Source: DASRAA01 sp963814165 (lineage in GTDB: Bacteria > Acidobacteriota > Terriglobia > Terriglobales > Acidobacteriaceae). From it: DNA of 64,000 bases. Shown here piece after piece: positions 55,996 to 64,000 of this stretch. The DNA is taken from assembly GCA_963814165.1 (NCBI GenBank), contig CAWFBW010000009.1, positions 248,001-312,000 on the forward strand, read 5' to 3'. Made by a program: the position numbers and the translations under genes. Position 1 is the first letter of the stretch, and every line of letters starts with the position of its first letter. Under the pieces are notes generated by a model that worked only from the letters and a program-made list of their open reading frames with translations, did no database searches and was not told the origin of the DNA.

Positions 55996-56706
55996 ATGAA
56001 TCTGAAAGGAAACAAAGTTACCTGGCTGGGACACGCTACCTTTCGCATTGAGACCGCAGAAGGCAAGATGCTTTACGTGGATCCTTGGGTGATGGGAAAC
56101 CCGCTGTGCCCGCAGAGTGAGAAAGACGTGAAGAGGGCTGACGCGCTGATCTGTACTCACGGTCACGGCGACCACATCGGGGACGCGGTCAAGATCGCCA
56201 AAGAGCATAACCCCACGGTGGTCGGCATCTTCGAGCTCTGCATGTGGATGCAGAGTAAAGGTGTTGCGACGATCTCTCCCATGAATAAAGGCGGTACGCA
56301 GGCCGTGGCCGGTGTGAAGGCGACTATGGTGCATGCCGTGCACTCGTGCGGCATACAAGAAGATGACGGCAGCATCGTATATGGCGGCGAAGCGTGCGGC
56401 TACGTATTGGAACTTCCGGGCGGCGTGAAGGTGTATCACGCGGGCGATACCGGCGTGTTTGGCGATATGTCGATCATTCGCGAGTTGTACGCGCCGGAGA
56501 TTGCGATGCTGCCTATTGGCGACCATTTCACAATGGGTCCGCGAGAAGCGGCCTACGCGTGTAAGTTGTTGCAGCCGAAATTTGTCATCCCGATGCATTT
56601 TGGAACGTTCCCCCCATTGGTGGGACGGCCGTCTCACCTAAAGGAGTTGCTGGGCGTAGGCGGACCGGAGGTGGTGGAGATGCAGGCAGGGCAAACGCTG
56701 GGCTAG
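55996..56706 (+). CDS. Metal-dependent hydrolase, MBL fold (UPF0173/UlaG-like)
   Basis: This metallo-beta-lactamase-fold protein has about 236 residues: VTWLGHATFRIET, ADALICTHGHGDHIGDAVKI (HxHxDH metal motif), VYHAGDTGVFGDM and FVIPMHFGTFPPL with metal ligands. It matches the UPF0173 group of uncharacterised hydrolases. The ATG at 55996 is used; a longer frame begins inside the rhodanese gene. The substrate is unknown. The O-methyltransferase follows after 16 bases. Confidence 0.9.
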   Translation: MNLKGNKVTWLGHATFRIETAEGKMLYVDPWVMGNPLCPQSEKDVKRADALICTHGHGDHIGDAVKIAKEHNPTVVGIFELCMWMQSKGVATISPMNKGGTQAVAGVKATMVHAVHSCGIQEDDGSIVYGGEACGYVLELPGGVKVYHAGDTGVFGDMSIIRELYAPEIAMLPIGDHFTMGPREAAYACKLLQPKFVIPMHFGTFPPLVGRPSHLKELLGVGGPEVVEMQAGQTLG

Positions 56707-56722
56707 GTTACCGCGAGGTTAC

Positions 56723-57394
56723 GTGAGAGAAATCGATCACAAAATCACCAACCCAAGGGTCGAAAACTATCTTTATGCCATGCTGCCGGATCGCAGTGCA
56801 GTTCTGGCGGAAATCGAACGGCAGGCTGACGAGCGCGACATACCCATCGTGGGACCGGCGGTGGGACGGTTGCTCTACCAGTATGCCCGGTTGATTGGCG
56901 CCAGGACTGTATTCGAGATGGGATCGGCTGTGGGTTACTCGACGATCTGGTGGGCGATGGCAGTGGGCGCGGGCGGCAAAGTGCATTACACCGACGGCAG
57001 CCGCAAAAACGCCGACGAGGCGCGGGGCTACTTGGAGCGCGCAGGCGTGGCCGACCGCATCCAGATTCATGTTGGCGATGCGATCGAAGTGCTGTCGGAG
57101 CGTAAGGAAGAGTTCGACGTCCTATTTTGCGACATCGACAAGCATGATTATCCGCGAGCCGCGCGGATGGCGCCAGATAAGGTGCGCCGGGGTGGCCTCT
57201 TCATTACCGACAACACGCTATGGCGCGGTGACGTGGCGTACGCTGCCGGCAATCCTGACTACAAGCCAGAGATCGAGCCGGATGAGAAAGTGAGTGCGAT
57301 TGTGGAGTTCAATGAATTGCTGTACCGGTCGCCCGACTGGTACACAACGATCATTCCGCTTCGGGACGGCGTGACCGTTGCAATGAGAACCTAG
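56723..57394 (+). CDS. O-methyltransferase (family 3, catechol/caffeoyl-CoA type)
   Basis: This 223-residue SAM-dependent enzyme has TVFEMGSAVGYSTIWWA (motif I), VHYTDGSRKN (motif II), FDVLFCDIDKHDYPRA (motif III, metal ligand Asp) and GGLFITDNTLWRGDVA (metal ligand region). It lacks membrane helices. GTG start with GAGG upstream. Together with rhodanese and the MBL hydrolase it forms a compact three-gene run. The natural acceptor is unknown. Confidence 0.9.
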   Translation: MREIDHKITNPRVENYLYAMLPDRSAVLAEIERQADERDIPIVGPAVGRLLYQYARLIGARTVFEMGSAVGYSTIWWAMAVGAGGKVHYTDGSRKNADEARGYLERAGVADRIQIHVGDAIEVLSERKEEFDVLFCDIDKHDYPRAARMAPDKVRRGGLFITDNTLWRGDVAYAAGNPDYKPEIEPDEKVSAIVEFNELLYRSPDWYTTIIPLRDGVTVAMRT

Positions 57395-57471
57395 TTTCGG
57401 TTCGGTATTGATTGACTCCGGGCACGCCAATCAATTAAGCGAATTGGTGGCAACTTGCGGTTCGTTTGGTC

Positions 57472-57876
57472 TCAATGGGACACCAAAGTTCGTTCCCGCA
57501 CCAATGTGATTCCGGACACAATCTGCAAGATCGCGACCGCCAAGTACAGTGACTGTACCCACATCACCAACCGGAGCAGGAGCATCTCCACTACGATCCA
57601 GCCCACAAGCACGCAGCCTGCGGCGGCTACCCACGTCGGATAATTCGGCTGGCGTTGCAGCGTGAGCCAAAGCGCAGTGCAACCCAACACTCCAACCGCC
57701 AGGAACAGGATGATGCCCGGTATCAGGTAAGAGGGAAATGGAGAATACTGCAATAGGCTCACGGGTAGCGACATCACACTTCCGTCGGGACGGAGGATCA
57801 GGGGAATGCCGCCAATGAGGCCCGAGATACCGGTGAACGAGAGCGCAATGATCGCCGTTTTCCGCGCAATTTCCAT
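57472..57876 (-). CDS. Small membrane protein, four helices, unrecognised
   Basis: This 134-residue hydrophobic protein has four predicted membrane helices (about 9-25, 43-65, 74-96, 100-122) and short charged ends. No family recognised. The ATG at 57876 begins the hydrophobic part; upstream codons to 57972 look out of character. It is convergent with the O-methyltransferase and follows a secreted small protein on the same strand after 98 bases. Confidence 0.6.
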   Translation of the reverse strand: MEIARKTAIIALSFTGISGLIGGIPLILRPDGSVMSLPVSLLQYSPFPSYLIPGIILFLAVGVLGCTALWLTLQRQPNYPTWVAAAGCVLVGWIVVEMLLLRLVMWVQSLYLAVAILQIVSGITLVRERTLVSH

Positions 57877-57974
57877 TCGGTGCCACCAGAACCAAAATGC
57901 GCGCGCGGTGCGGAGTTTGCAAGGATGGACGCCACCCCTGCATGTGCAGGCCATCGGGAGCGGCCAACTCACGT

Positions 57975-58316
57975 CTACTTTGCTGTTTTCTTTCCGACAA
58001 CATTCAAATCCACGAGCTGACCGTTTGGACCTTTCACCTGTAGAGTTTTGCCATTCAGTTTGGCTGGAAATTCCTTGCCGGGGCTCCAGTCGATGAACAC
58101 GGCGGGTCCACCATCACCGTGGCAGGAGTAGACCGTGTCGCCCAAGCGCATGGCGATCTTGTAACGTCCGGCATTTTCGGGATGCTGGGCATTAGCGGGG
58201 ACTTTGTCGATGGAGACAACCGTCGCCATCTGATATCCCGCGTCTTCGCTTTGCGCAGAAGCGAGAATCGTCGTACTCGCTAGCAAACACGAAAGGGCGA
58301 TTAGCCAGAGCTTCAT
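57975..58316 (-). CDS. Small secreted protein, unrecognised
   Basis: This 113-residue protein has a clean signal peptide (MKLWLIALSCLLASTTILAS then AQ) and a mature part with SCHGDGGPAVFIDWSPGKEF and LNGKTLQVKGPNGQLVDLNV, which looks like a small beta barrel. The ribosome-binding site GGAGGAAAG is strong. It resembles small secreted proteins of this group without known role. Confidence 0.7.
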   Translation of the reverse strand: MKLWLIALSCLLASTTILASAQSEDAGYQMATVVSIDKVPANAQHPENAGRYKIAMRLGDTVYSCHGDGGPAVFIDWSPGKEFPAKLNGKTLQVKGPNGQLVDLNVVGKKTAK

Positions 58317-59162
58317 GGACTTTCCTCCGCAGTTGTAGGGTAAGAGTATAGCCCGGCCCGGTTCGGAAGCACGGAGCCGCCTCGATTGGAGACGGAAATC
58401 TGGCGAGCGCTAAGAAACAAAAGCTCCGCAGGGTTTGAAGCCTTGAATCTAAGAAGAGGAAGTGGTGTGATGTAGCGTTATATACATACATAACACATGA
58501 TTTTTCTCTCTTCGCAATCATTTAGAATCAACCACTTGGGAAGAAATTGTCTCCAACTAGTTGAAAAATAATTAGTTATGCGTATCCATTTCAGCGCGTG
58601 TGAGTTAGCTCGCTCGTTTTGACGACCCACAGAGAGTGCTGGTGCCAAGTTGGGAATTTTTCAAAGAGCGTAAGCATTCGCGCCTAGCCGCGAAACGGCC
58701 TGAGACACCAAATCCCAAGCCTCACGATGTCGGTTTTACGAGGCGCGCGGGAGAAAAAGCAAGAGATTTAGGCTCATCCAAAAAACTAAAGCAACCTGAC
58801 TTGGGAAAGAGGATCCCGGAGAGCGTCGTCGTTAAATTGACCGTCTGACTGGATGCTCGAAGTGCCTATCCGTTACTGTTCCGGAACCTAACCGAACGGA
58901 TAGCGGTTTCCTCCACGACATTCCCGTTGCATAAGAACTGAGTTCCCCTGCAGCTTGTCCAGCACTGTGGAATTTTGTTGCCTGTCAGACACTTGTGGCT
59001 TACCCCTATTGCCAAATACGTCTTTGGCATAGCTCGTGCAACAAGCCTTGTTAACGCTGCGGTTCTGGTCCTCGTTGAAGTCCACCTGGGGCTAAGGGGT
59101 CGACGAATTGGAAGCCCCTTCCTGACAAGGACAGGCTGCGATAGCCCGATAAGGAGAGCATC
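58317..59162. other. AT-rich intergenic region before the 614-residue membrane protein
   Basis: About 845 bases without a supported gene. The 58490-58600 part is clearly AT-richer than the rest of the window. A possible 70-codon frame at 58636-58848 (many Lys/Arg) has no ribosome-binding site or similarity and was not called. The change in base composition fits transferred or decayed DNA. Confidence 0.5.
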
Positions 59163-61007
59163 ATGTCGCCACTCAAAAGTCACTCGGCGGCCAAACGAAC
59201 AGCGAGATCCGAGGCTCTAGCGGAGCAAAAGCGTGGCGTATCGGCCGAACGCCAGTACATTCATAACGAGACACCTAAGCGCCTAATCCTGAATGGCGAT
59301 GGCGGCAGCGTGATGATTCTGGCGCCACTGGAAAGAACAGAGCCACTGAAGGCGAGAGCACTCGAAAGGTTCAACCTGGAGCCTCTCAAGGAACAAAATC
59401 TTCTGCGAATCGTACCCTTCAAAAGCAAGTGCAGGCTCGATGCGGGTGCCTATGCGCTACTGGGTTCGGCGATTCTGCTTGTTATTCTGGTCCTGGCGCT
59501 CTCCTGGTGGCCGCCGAAGTCCTTATGGCACAGTGACTCCACCAGCTCGTACCAAGGCTATGGCCTGGCAGGCTTGAGTACGGCAGTCTTATTGGCGTAC
59601 CCGTTGAACCGACGAGGATTACGCCGGAGCTGGAGGCAACTTCGCATTGCCATGGGTAGAATTCGTCCACTCCAAATTATCCATTCAATGACCCGAGCCA
59701 TGTGGTTTATCTTTATTGGCATCCTGGGGATCGGTGCACCAGCAGCAGTTATTTATTTGTTTGGTGGATGCAGGTACCTGTGGGACTGGACGGCTCCCAC
59801 GCCATTATTGCTAGGCCGCATGTTGCAGTGTTTGTTCATTGCAATCGCATCTCTGCTTCCGGCGGTGCTGTACTTTCTGTACGATAGCCAATGCCTTTCC
59901 ACATTGCGTAGCAGGTTTGAACACGCCATTTTTCGCCTCGATCCCAATCTTTCAACATTGACAGATGTGCGGGCAAAATACGGCCGTCAGGCCGATGAAG
60001 TATATGGGCCAGAAGACAAACACAATGGCCGCACGCCACTTAACATCGGCTCGCATTTCCCCATCCTGGCAGCTACCCTTTTGATCTCGATGGGATGGCT
60101 CATTACTCTCGTTCACTTGGAAGTTCACAAAGATGATGAGTTGTTAACATTGTTTGCGCCGCAACTGGACGTCTTGGTCTTCGGATTCCTGGGTGCCTAT
60201 TTCTTTGCGGTTACCGATGTTCTGCACAGGTATATCAGGAGAGACCTCAAGCCGAAGGCATACAGCAGCATCTGCGTTCGATTACTGATCGTGGTGATTC
60301 TTGCGTGGGTGTTGAAGGAAATAGTGTCACCGGTACTTCCGGGAGGCGAGCCAAAGGCTGCAATGCTGGCACTCGTCTTTCTAGTCGGAATCGTTCCTGA
60401 AACGGGGTTGACATATATCCGCGAGGCCTTGAGCCCAAAAATGCGGAGTTTGTTTCGAATCAAGAACGAAGAGGTCGAGGTAGATCCTCTGACAAAGATC
60501 GATGGCATAGACCTATACGACCGCACCCGACTCATGGACGAAGGCGTTACAAATATTGAGAGCCTGGCCCACCATGACCTGGTTGATCTGATGATAGAAA
60601 CTCGGATTCCCGTCCCAAGATTAATTGATTGGTTGGATCAGGCAATACTTTATCTCCATGCGAAGGAATCGGATGGAGGAGACGACTCAAAGCTGCAACG
60701 GCAGCTACGCAAATATGGAATCCGCACTGCCACTGATCTCTTACGGGCGTACAAACGAGCGCAAGAACGAGGGCCGCAACAACTCGATGCCTTGCTGCAG
60801 ACACTCAGCCCTTCGCAACCGGGTAAGATGAATCAGGTACAACTAGTTGTCGATGCGCTGAGTGATGATGAATGGCTGGATTACGTTCAAAACTGGCGGG
60901 ATAATACGAGTGTGCGGGAGCAAACGATTGATGCTCAAAATCGAAAGGCTGGCTCTGGAGGCGGTTGCAGGCGGGGCGGCATGTCCATGCTAGGCGTTGC
61001 TTGTTAG
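59163..61007 (+). CDS. Multi-pass membrane protein with C-terminal helix-hairpin-helix-like region, unrecognised
   Basis: This 614-residue protein starts after an AAGGAGAG ribosome-binding site. The first 90 residues are charged; about eight membrane helices follow (about 93-115, 132-148, 177-200, 215-240, 298-318, 334-354, 368-390, 398-418). The C-terminal 190 residues are soluble: LTKIDGIDLYDRTRLMDEGV and TNIESLAHHDLVDLMIETRI (about 443-482) look like a helix-hairpin-helix/SAM-type repeat, with a second weaker copy at RKYGIRTATDLLRAYKR (about 516-532). It ends in a Gly/Cys-rich tail. No family recognised. GC is lower than in its neighbours. A plasma-membrane sensor or effector role is possible, but there is no direct evidence. 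Confidence 0.7.
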   Translation: MSPLKSHSAAKRTARSEALAEQKRGVSAERQYIHNETPKRLILNGDGGSVMILAPLERTEPLKARALERFNLEPLKEQNLLRIVPFKSKCRLDAGAYALLGSAILLVILVLALSWWPPKSLWHSDSTSSYQGYGLAGLSTAVLLAYPLNRRGLRRSWRQLRIAMGRIRPLQIIHSMTRAMWFIFIGILGIGAPAAVIYLFGGCRYLWDWTAPTPLLLGRMLQCLFIAIASLLPAVLYFLYDSQCLSTLRSRFEHAIFRLDPNLSTLTDVRAKYGRQADEVYGPEDKHNGRTPLNIGSHFPILAATLLISMGWLITLVHLEVHKDDELLTLFAPQLDVLVFGFLGAYFFAVTDVLHRYIRRDLKPKAYSSICVRLLIVVILAWVLKEIVSPVLPGGEPKAAMLALVFLVGIVPETGLTYIREALSPKMRSLFRIKNEEVEVDPLTKIDGIDLYDRTRLMDEGVTNIESLAHHDLVDLMIETRIPVPRLIDWLDQAILYLHAKESDGGDDSKLQRQLRKYGIRTATDLLRAYKRAQERGPQQLDALLQTLSPSQPGKMNQVQLVVDALSDDEWLDYVQNWRDNTSVREQTIDAQNRKAGSGGGCRRGGMSMLGVAC

Positions 61008-61128
61008 TGATTCGTCGTAAGTGCGCTCCGGGCCACACGCTTTTTGAAGATACCGCGGAGACTACGGACAGGCCTGACTACCATTCTGGCGCGATGAAGA
61101 CATCTGAGGAGTTCAAAGCAACCTTCGA

Positions 61129-61905
61129 CTAAATCGATTGGACCGGGATGAGACGTAAGTCCTCCACCAGCCCAACTTCTTTCTGGAAGAACGGCTCGCC
61201 GTATTTTACGCCCGCCATCATTCCGTAGAAGTGAGCCATAGAGGCGACGCGCTCGCGGATTTCGGCGTGAGCAGGGAAGTCCTTGCTACCGTCGGACTGG
61301 TCAGCGAACTGCTCTTTGTAGGCATAGATGGATTCCAACTTGGCCTCGAACTCAGACGTGATATCGACAACGAACGTGGGGCGGACGTCGTAGTACAGCG
61401 TGGCGTAAACGATCTTGAAGGGGCGGAACGGTTCGTGATTGCGCAGGCGATGGATCTCGAACGAGTCCACGTCCTGTGTGGCGACGGTATGGCCAAGGCG
61501 ACGCAGTCCGGCTAGGAAGCAGGCCTCGTAGCCGAGCGTAGCACAGGCGTAGTGGTCCGGGTGTCGACCCTTCCAGTAGGGCAGAATCACCACGCGGGGG
61601 CGCTGCTCGCGGATTACACGCGCGACCTTGATGCGGTTGGCATAGGTGTTCTCGACACGTCCATCAGGGATGTCGAACGCTTCGCGCCATGCGACCTGCA
61701 GGATGCGCGCCGCATCGGCAGCTTCGCTGGCGCGGCTCTCGGCGGAACCGCGCGATCCCAGCTCACCCTGCGTGAGGTCGAGAACGCCGGTTCGCGCACC
61801 GAGCTTCGCCATCTTCAACAGCGTGCCGCCGCAAGTCTGCTCCACGTCGTCTCGATGGGCGGCGATGGCGAGTACGTCGAGGGCGGGTATCTCTTCAGCA
61901 TTCAT
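61129..61905 (-). CDS. bshB1: PIG-L/LmbE-type deacetylase, BshB1-like
   Basis: This zinc-dependent deacetylase has about 258 residues: VLAIAAHRDDVEQTCGGTLL (metal His and Asp pair; Pro of the usual AHPDD is Arg here), LTQGELGSRGSAESRASEA, PYWKGRHPDHYACATLGYEA (metal His) and AYKEQF. The pattern is that of BshB1, which removes acetyl from GlcNAc-malate in bacillithiol synthesis. The ATG at 61905 is chosen; a TTG at 61944 would overlap the VapC-like gene. Other bsh genes are not in the window. Confidence 0.87.
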   Translation of the reverse strand: MNAEEIPALDVLAIAAHRDDVEQTCGGTLLKMAKLGARTGVLDLTQGELGSRGSAESRASEAADAARILQVAWREAFDIPDGRVENTYANRIKVARVIREQRPRVVILPYWKGRHPDHYACATLGYEACFLAGLRRLGHTVATQDVDSFEIHRLRNHEPFRPFKIVYATLYYDVRPTFVVDITSEFEAKLESIYAYKEQFADQSDGSKDFPAHAEIRERVASMAHFYGMMAGVKYGEPFFQKEVGLVEDLRLIPVQSI

Positions 61906-61940
61906 TGGGCACCGTTCGAAGGAATCAAGGTTCCTCGCAA

Positions 61941-62381
61941 TCAACTGCCTAAGAGTTGATCAGGATCGAGCGCGAAAGGACTCACGACCGTCACTGCTTC
62001 AAGCCGCTGACCATTCTGCAAGTCCTCGGTCAAAAGGTAGCGGCACGACGTGGCCTTTGCTGCCGCCACAATCAGAGCGTCCCAAAATGACAGTTGGTGA
62101 CGGTCCTGAATCCTCCAGGCGCTTTCCAAGAGGACGAAATCCACCGCGATAGGCTGCCAGCTCAACAGGTCGAGCACCTCTTCACGAGCGTGTTGCCGGG
62201 CTCCCGTCCACTTTCTGACGATGGTTGCGTAATACTCCTGCAGAACCTGGTAACTGATGCGCCCGGCGCGTCGCTTCCATAGCTCGCTTCTCCACCGCTG
62301 GGCCATGCGCTGCTTGAGCGGATCGCCAGTGTCGACGGCATAAATGAGCACGTTCGTGTCAACGAAGACGTTGGCGGTCAT
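61941..62381 (-). CDS. PIN-domain toxin (VapC-like)
   Basis: This PIN-domain ribonuclease has about 146 residues, with acidic residues in VFVDTNVLIYAVD (Asp), SYQVLQEYYA (Glu), LSFWDALIVAAAKA (Asp) and LLTEDLQNG. It begins inside the antitoxin gene (about 23 bases overlap), the usual coupling of VapBC pairs. In the family the toxin cleaves tRNA or rRNA when free of its antitoxin. Longer starts at 62390/62393 are possible. Confidence 0.88.
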   Translation of the reverse strand: MTANVFVDTNVLIYAVDTGDPLKQRMAQRWRSELWKRRAGRISYQVLQEYYATIVRKWTGARQHAREEVLDLLSWQPIAVDFVLLESAWRIQDRHQLSFWDALIVAAAKATSCRYLLTEDLQNGQRLEAVTVVSPFALDPDQLLGS

Positions 62382-62607
62382 GGATCTCATCACGGGACGG
62401 GTATTTTCCGTCGGTATTTAGAAAGGGCTTGCGTGCCAGGGCCCGCTTCATCGCGCGTTCGTACGCGTCCTGTTGCTTCATCTGCTCGCGTAGCAGGGTT
62501 CCGAGCAGGCGGGAGACGCTGACATCGTTGCGGGCTGCTTCGAGGCGCGCCCACAGCGCGACATCTTCTTCCAACGTGACGGTGACATTACGGAGATTGC
62601 GTTTCAT
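62359..62607 (-). CDS. Antitoxin, ribbon-helix-helix type (VapB-like)
   Basis: This protein of about 82 residues begins with the ribbon RNVTVTLEEDVALWARLEAA, then ARNDVSVSRLLGTLLREQM (helix-hairpin-helix of the RHH fold), and has a charged C-terminal tail that would wrap the toxin. The ATG at 62607 is chosen; an in-frame start at 62628 is seven codons longer. It overlaps the PIN toxin downstream. Confidence 0.82.
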   Translation of the reverse strand: MKRNLRNVTVTLEEDVALWARLEAARNDVSVSRLLGTLLREQMKQQDAYERAMKRALARKPFLNTDGKYPSRDEIHDRQRLR

Positions 62608-62667
62608 AACACGGTTCCAGTGTAACACGAAATCCGTGTACCGGCGCTGTCATGGCGCGGATCGGAC

Positions 62668-63549
62668 CTACTTCTTGCGCTCCACGAGAAAGGCGGCAAT
62701 CTCCCGCAGATTGCCAGCTCGTTCTCCAAACCGATCGAGCGCGGCGTTGGCATTTTGGATCAACGCATCGGCCTTCTTAAGCGACGCTTCGATGCCAAAC
62801 AGTGACGGATAAGTTGATTTCTCGGTGGCGGTGTCTTTGCCCGCGGTCTTTCCAAGCTGCGCAGAGGTTTGAGTCACGTCGAGTACGTCATCGACAATCT
62901 GAAACGCCAGGCCAATGCTCATACCGAAATCACGCAGACTTTTAATCTGCGCGACGTCGCCGCCCGCGTAAATTCCGCCGGTGACCACGCTGGCGGTGAG
63001 CAGAGCCCCGGTTTTGGAGCGGTGAATATACTCCAGAGTCTTGGCGTCGGCATGCTGGTGCTCGGCTTCGAGGTCCATGACCTGGCCGCCAATCATGCCG
63101 TCCACAGTGCCGGTGGCGTGGGCGATCTCGCGGACAATGGCGACGCGCGATTCTGCGGAACACCGCAGTTGGGCCAACACCTCGTAAGCGTAGGTTTGCA
63201 GGCCGTCGCCGGCAAGAATTGCGATCGCCTCGCCGAACGCCTTATGGCAGGTGGGGCGTCCGCGGCGGAGGTCGTCGTTGTCGAGCGCGGGCAGGTCGTC
63301 ATGAATCAGCGAGTACGTATGCAACATCTCCAGCGCGGAGCCGAGGTCCTCGACACCCGCCGGCAAGGTGCCGGTAATGATCCGGGCGGCCTCAATGCAT
63401 AGGATTGGGCGCAGGCGCTTGCCTCCGGCAAAGACGCTGTGCCGCATCGCCTGATGGATCGATGTAGGGAACTGCGTGGCCGGCGGAAGCAGGCGTTCCA
63501 GCGCCTGATCGGTGAGGATGCGACCTTGTTCCAATAGTTGCTTCAGCAT
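62668..63549 (-). CDS. Polyprenyl (farnesyl/geranylgeranyl) diphosphate synthase
   Basis: This trans-isoprenyl diphosphate synthase has about 293 residues and makes farnesyl or geranylgeranyl diphosphate from IPP and allylic substrates. Motifs: GGKRLRPILC (about 41-50), the first Asp-rich motif IHDDLPALDNDDLRRGRPT, GQVMDLEAE and the second Asp-rich FQIVDDVLDVT. Length and motifs fit IspA/GGPPS. The ATG at 63549 is the first in the conserved region; a start at 63594 adds 15 uncharacteristic residues. Confidence 0.92.
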   Translation of the reverse strand: MLKQLLEQGRILTDQALERLLPPATQFPTSIHQAMRHSVFAGGKRLRPILCIEAARIITGTLPAGVEDLGSALEMLHTYSLIHDDLPALDNDDLRRGRPTCHKAFGEAIAILAGDGLQTYAYEVLAQLRCSAESRVAIVREIAHATGTVDGMIGGQVMDLEAEHQHADAKTLEYIHRSKTGALLTASVVTGGIYAGGDVAQIKSLRDFGMSIGLAFQIVDDVLDVTQTSAQLGKTAGKDTATEKSTYPSLFGIEASLKKADALIQNANAALDRFGERAGNLREIAAFLVERKK

Positions 63550-63600
63550 GAAGAGGGAAGTATAACAACCGCGCGTAAAGCGGCGCAGGCACAAAGCAAT

Positions 63601-64000
63601 CTAGTTCGCCGTACCTCTCGCCGCAGGCTTATCTTTCGCAGCCTCCGCAAGTTTCGCTTCGCGCTCGGCATCGGCGACGCGTCCCAGCTTGCGATAAGCT
63701 GTGGCCAACTCCTGGTGCAAGCCGTCGAGGTTCGGATTTAATTTGGCAGCGGCCTCCAGGTGCGGCAGTGAGTCCTTTGCCTTTCCCTGCTCCAGCAGCG
63801 CCTTGCCGAGCTGATACTGTGCCTCGGCATCTTCTGCATTCAGCTTCAGCTCGGCTTCAAACTCGCTGATCGCCTTTGCCAGCTGTTTGGCGCGAAGCTG
63901 CGCCATTCCGTCGTAATAGTGGGCCCGCGGCAGAGACGGATTAGCGGTAAGCGCTTTCTGAAACGTCGCCAACGCCTGCGGCTGATTTCCGATTTCACTG
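63601..64000 (-). CDS. Tetratricopeptide-repeat protein, C-terminal part (runs off the window)
   Basis: At least 132 codons in frame from the window edge to the stop at 63601 encode about three TPR units (PSLPRAHYYDGMAQLRAKQL, AEAQYQLGKALLEQGKAKDS, LDGLHQELATAYRKLGRVAD), then a Lys/Ala-rich end. The N-terminus lies beyond 64000. Function cannot be told from this part. It ends 52 bases after (downstream on minus of) the polyprenyl synthase start, so the two may be cotranscribed. Confidence 0.85.
   Translation of the reverse strand, partial: SEIGNQPQALATFQKALTANPSLPRAHYYDGMAQLRAKQLAKAISEFEAELKLNAEDAEAQYQLGKALLEQGKAKDSLPHLEAAAKLNPNLDGLHQELATAYRKLGRVADAEREAKLAEAAKDKPAARGTAN

Noticed and set aside
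57407..57435. ATTGATTG / CAATCAAT inverted repeat after the O-methyltransferase gene
   Set aside because: AT-only type stem with a 13-base loop and no T-tract; too weak to call a terminator.
58636..58848. 70-codon Lys/Arg-rich plus frame
   Set aside because: No ribosome-binding site and no resemblance; sits in atypical AT-rich DNA.
1..64000. Search by eye for CRISPR arrays, rRNA, complete tRNAs and insertion sequences
   Set aside because: No regularly spaced repeats, rRNA signatures or transposase genes were seen; the only tRNA-like sequence is the 6870-6919 fragment.

Overview
The window looks like chromosome of an Acidobacteriota (Terriglobia / Koribacter-like) soil bacterium. This is inferred from the gene content: PEP-CTERM proteins of the VPEPG...GLxxxxRRK type, two roughly 1,050-residue sortilin/BNR-repeat 'glycosyl hydrolases', a BlaI/M56 pair, a bacillithiol-type deacetylase and a GAF-GAF-SpoIIE phosphatase, all at about 58-62% GC by eye. 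There is no rRNA, CRISPR or complete tRNA. One 3' tRNA-Ala fragment marks an old integration site.

Layout. (1) 0.2-4.8 kb, minus: a MacA/MacB-like efflux operon (adaptor, ATPase, two permeases). (2) 5.2-14.1 kb, accessory region: three intact PEP-CTERM genes and one PEP-CTERM relic; an integrase remnant lying over a tRNA-Ala(CGC) 3' end; a metallophosphatase, a DUF2252 protein and a secreted protein with kinase-like motifs; and an OmpA-domain fragment. (3) 14.4-27 kb: an exopolysaccharide/O-antigen locus with an SLBB export protein, Wzz-like protein, rfbB, rfbA, Wzy-like polymerase, GT2 and Wzx-like flippase on plus, facing GT4, methyltransferase and an outer-membrane protein on minus. No exosortase and no initiating glycosyltransferase lie in the window. 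(4) 25.6-38 kb: an M20 peptidase, a transhydrogenase, an SGNH hydrolase, a small conserved protein and two divergent sortilin-like proteins. Nearly every gene here is broken by single-base frameshifts, although the protein sequence on each side is conserved.

(5) 38.1-43.1 kb: a BlaI-type repressor and M56 peptidase, then an OPT transporter and a DUF885-like metallopeptidase. (6) 43.1-52.1 kb: an ABC-F ATPase (minus), then an AmpG-like MFS transporter, a nucleotidyltransferase-phosphohexomutase fusion (frameshifted N-terminal part), a GH94 phosphorylase and NAD kinase, which together read as a phosphorolytic sugar-salvage route. (7) 52.1-58.3 kb: a small zinc-ribbon protein, lysA coupled to a GAF-GAF-SpoIIE phosphatase, rhodanese, MBL hydrolase, O-methyltransferase and two small envelope proteins. 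(8) 58.3-61 kb: a more AT-rich pocket with an unrecognised 614-residue membrane protein. (9) 61.1-64 kb: a BshB1-like deacetylase, VapBC-like pair, polyprenyl synthase, and a TPR protein running off the edge.

The best candidates for undescribed biology are the secreted kinase-like protein beside a DUF2252 protein and a phosphatase, the 614-residue membrane/helix-hairpin protein, and the MFS / nucleotidyltransferase-mutase / GH94 module. All statements rest on reading the sequence by eye; no database search was run.
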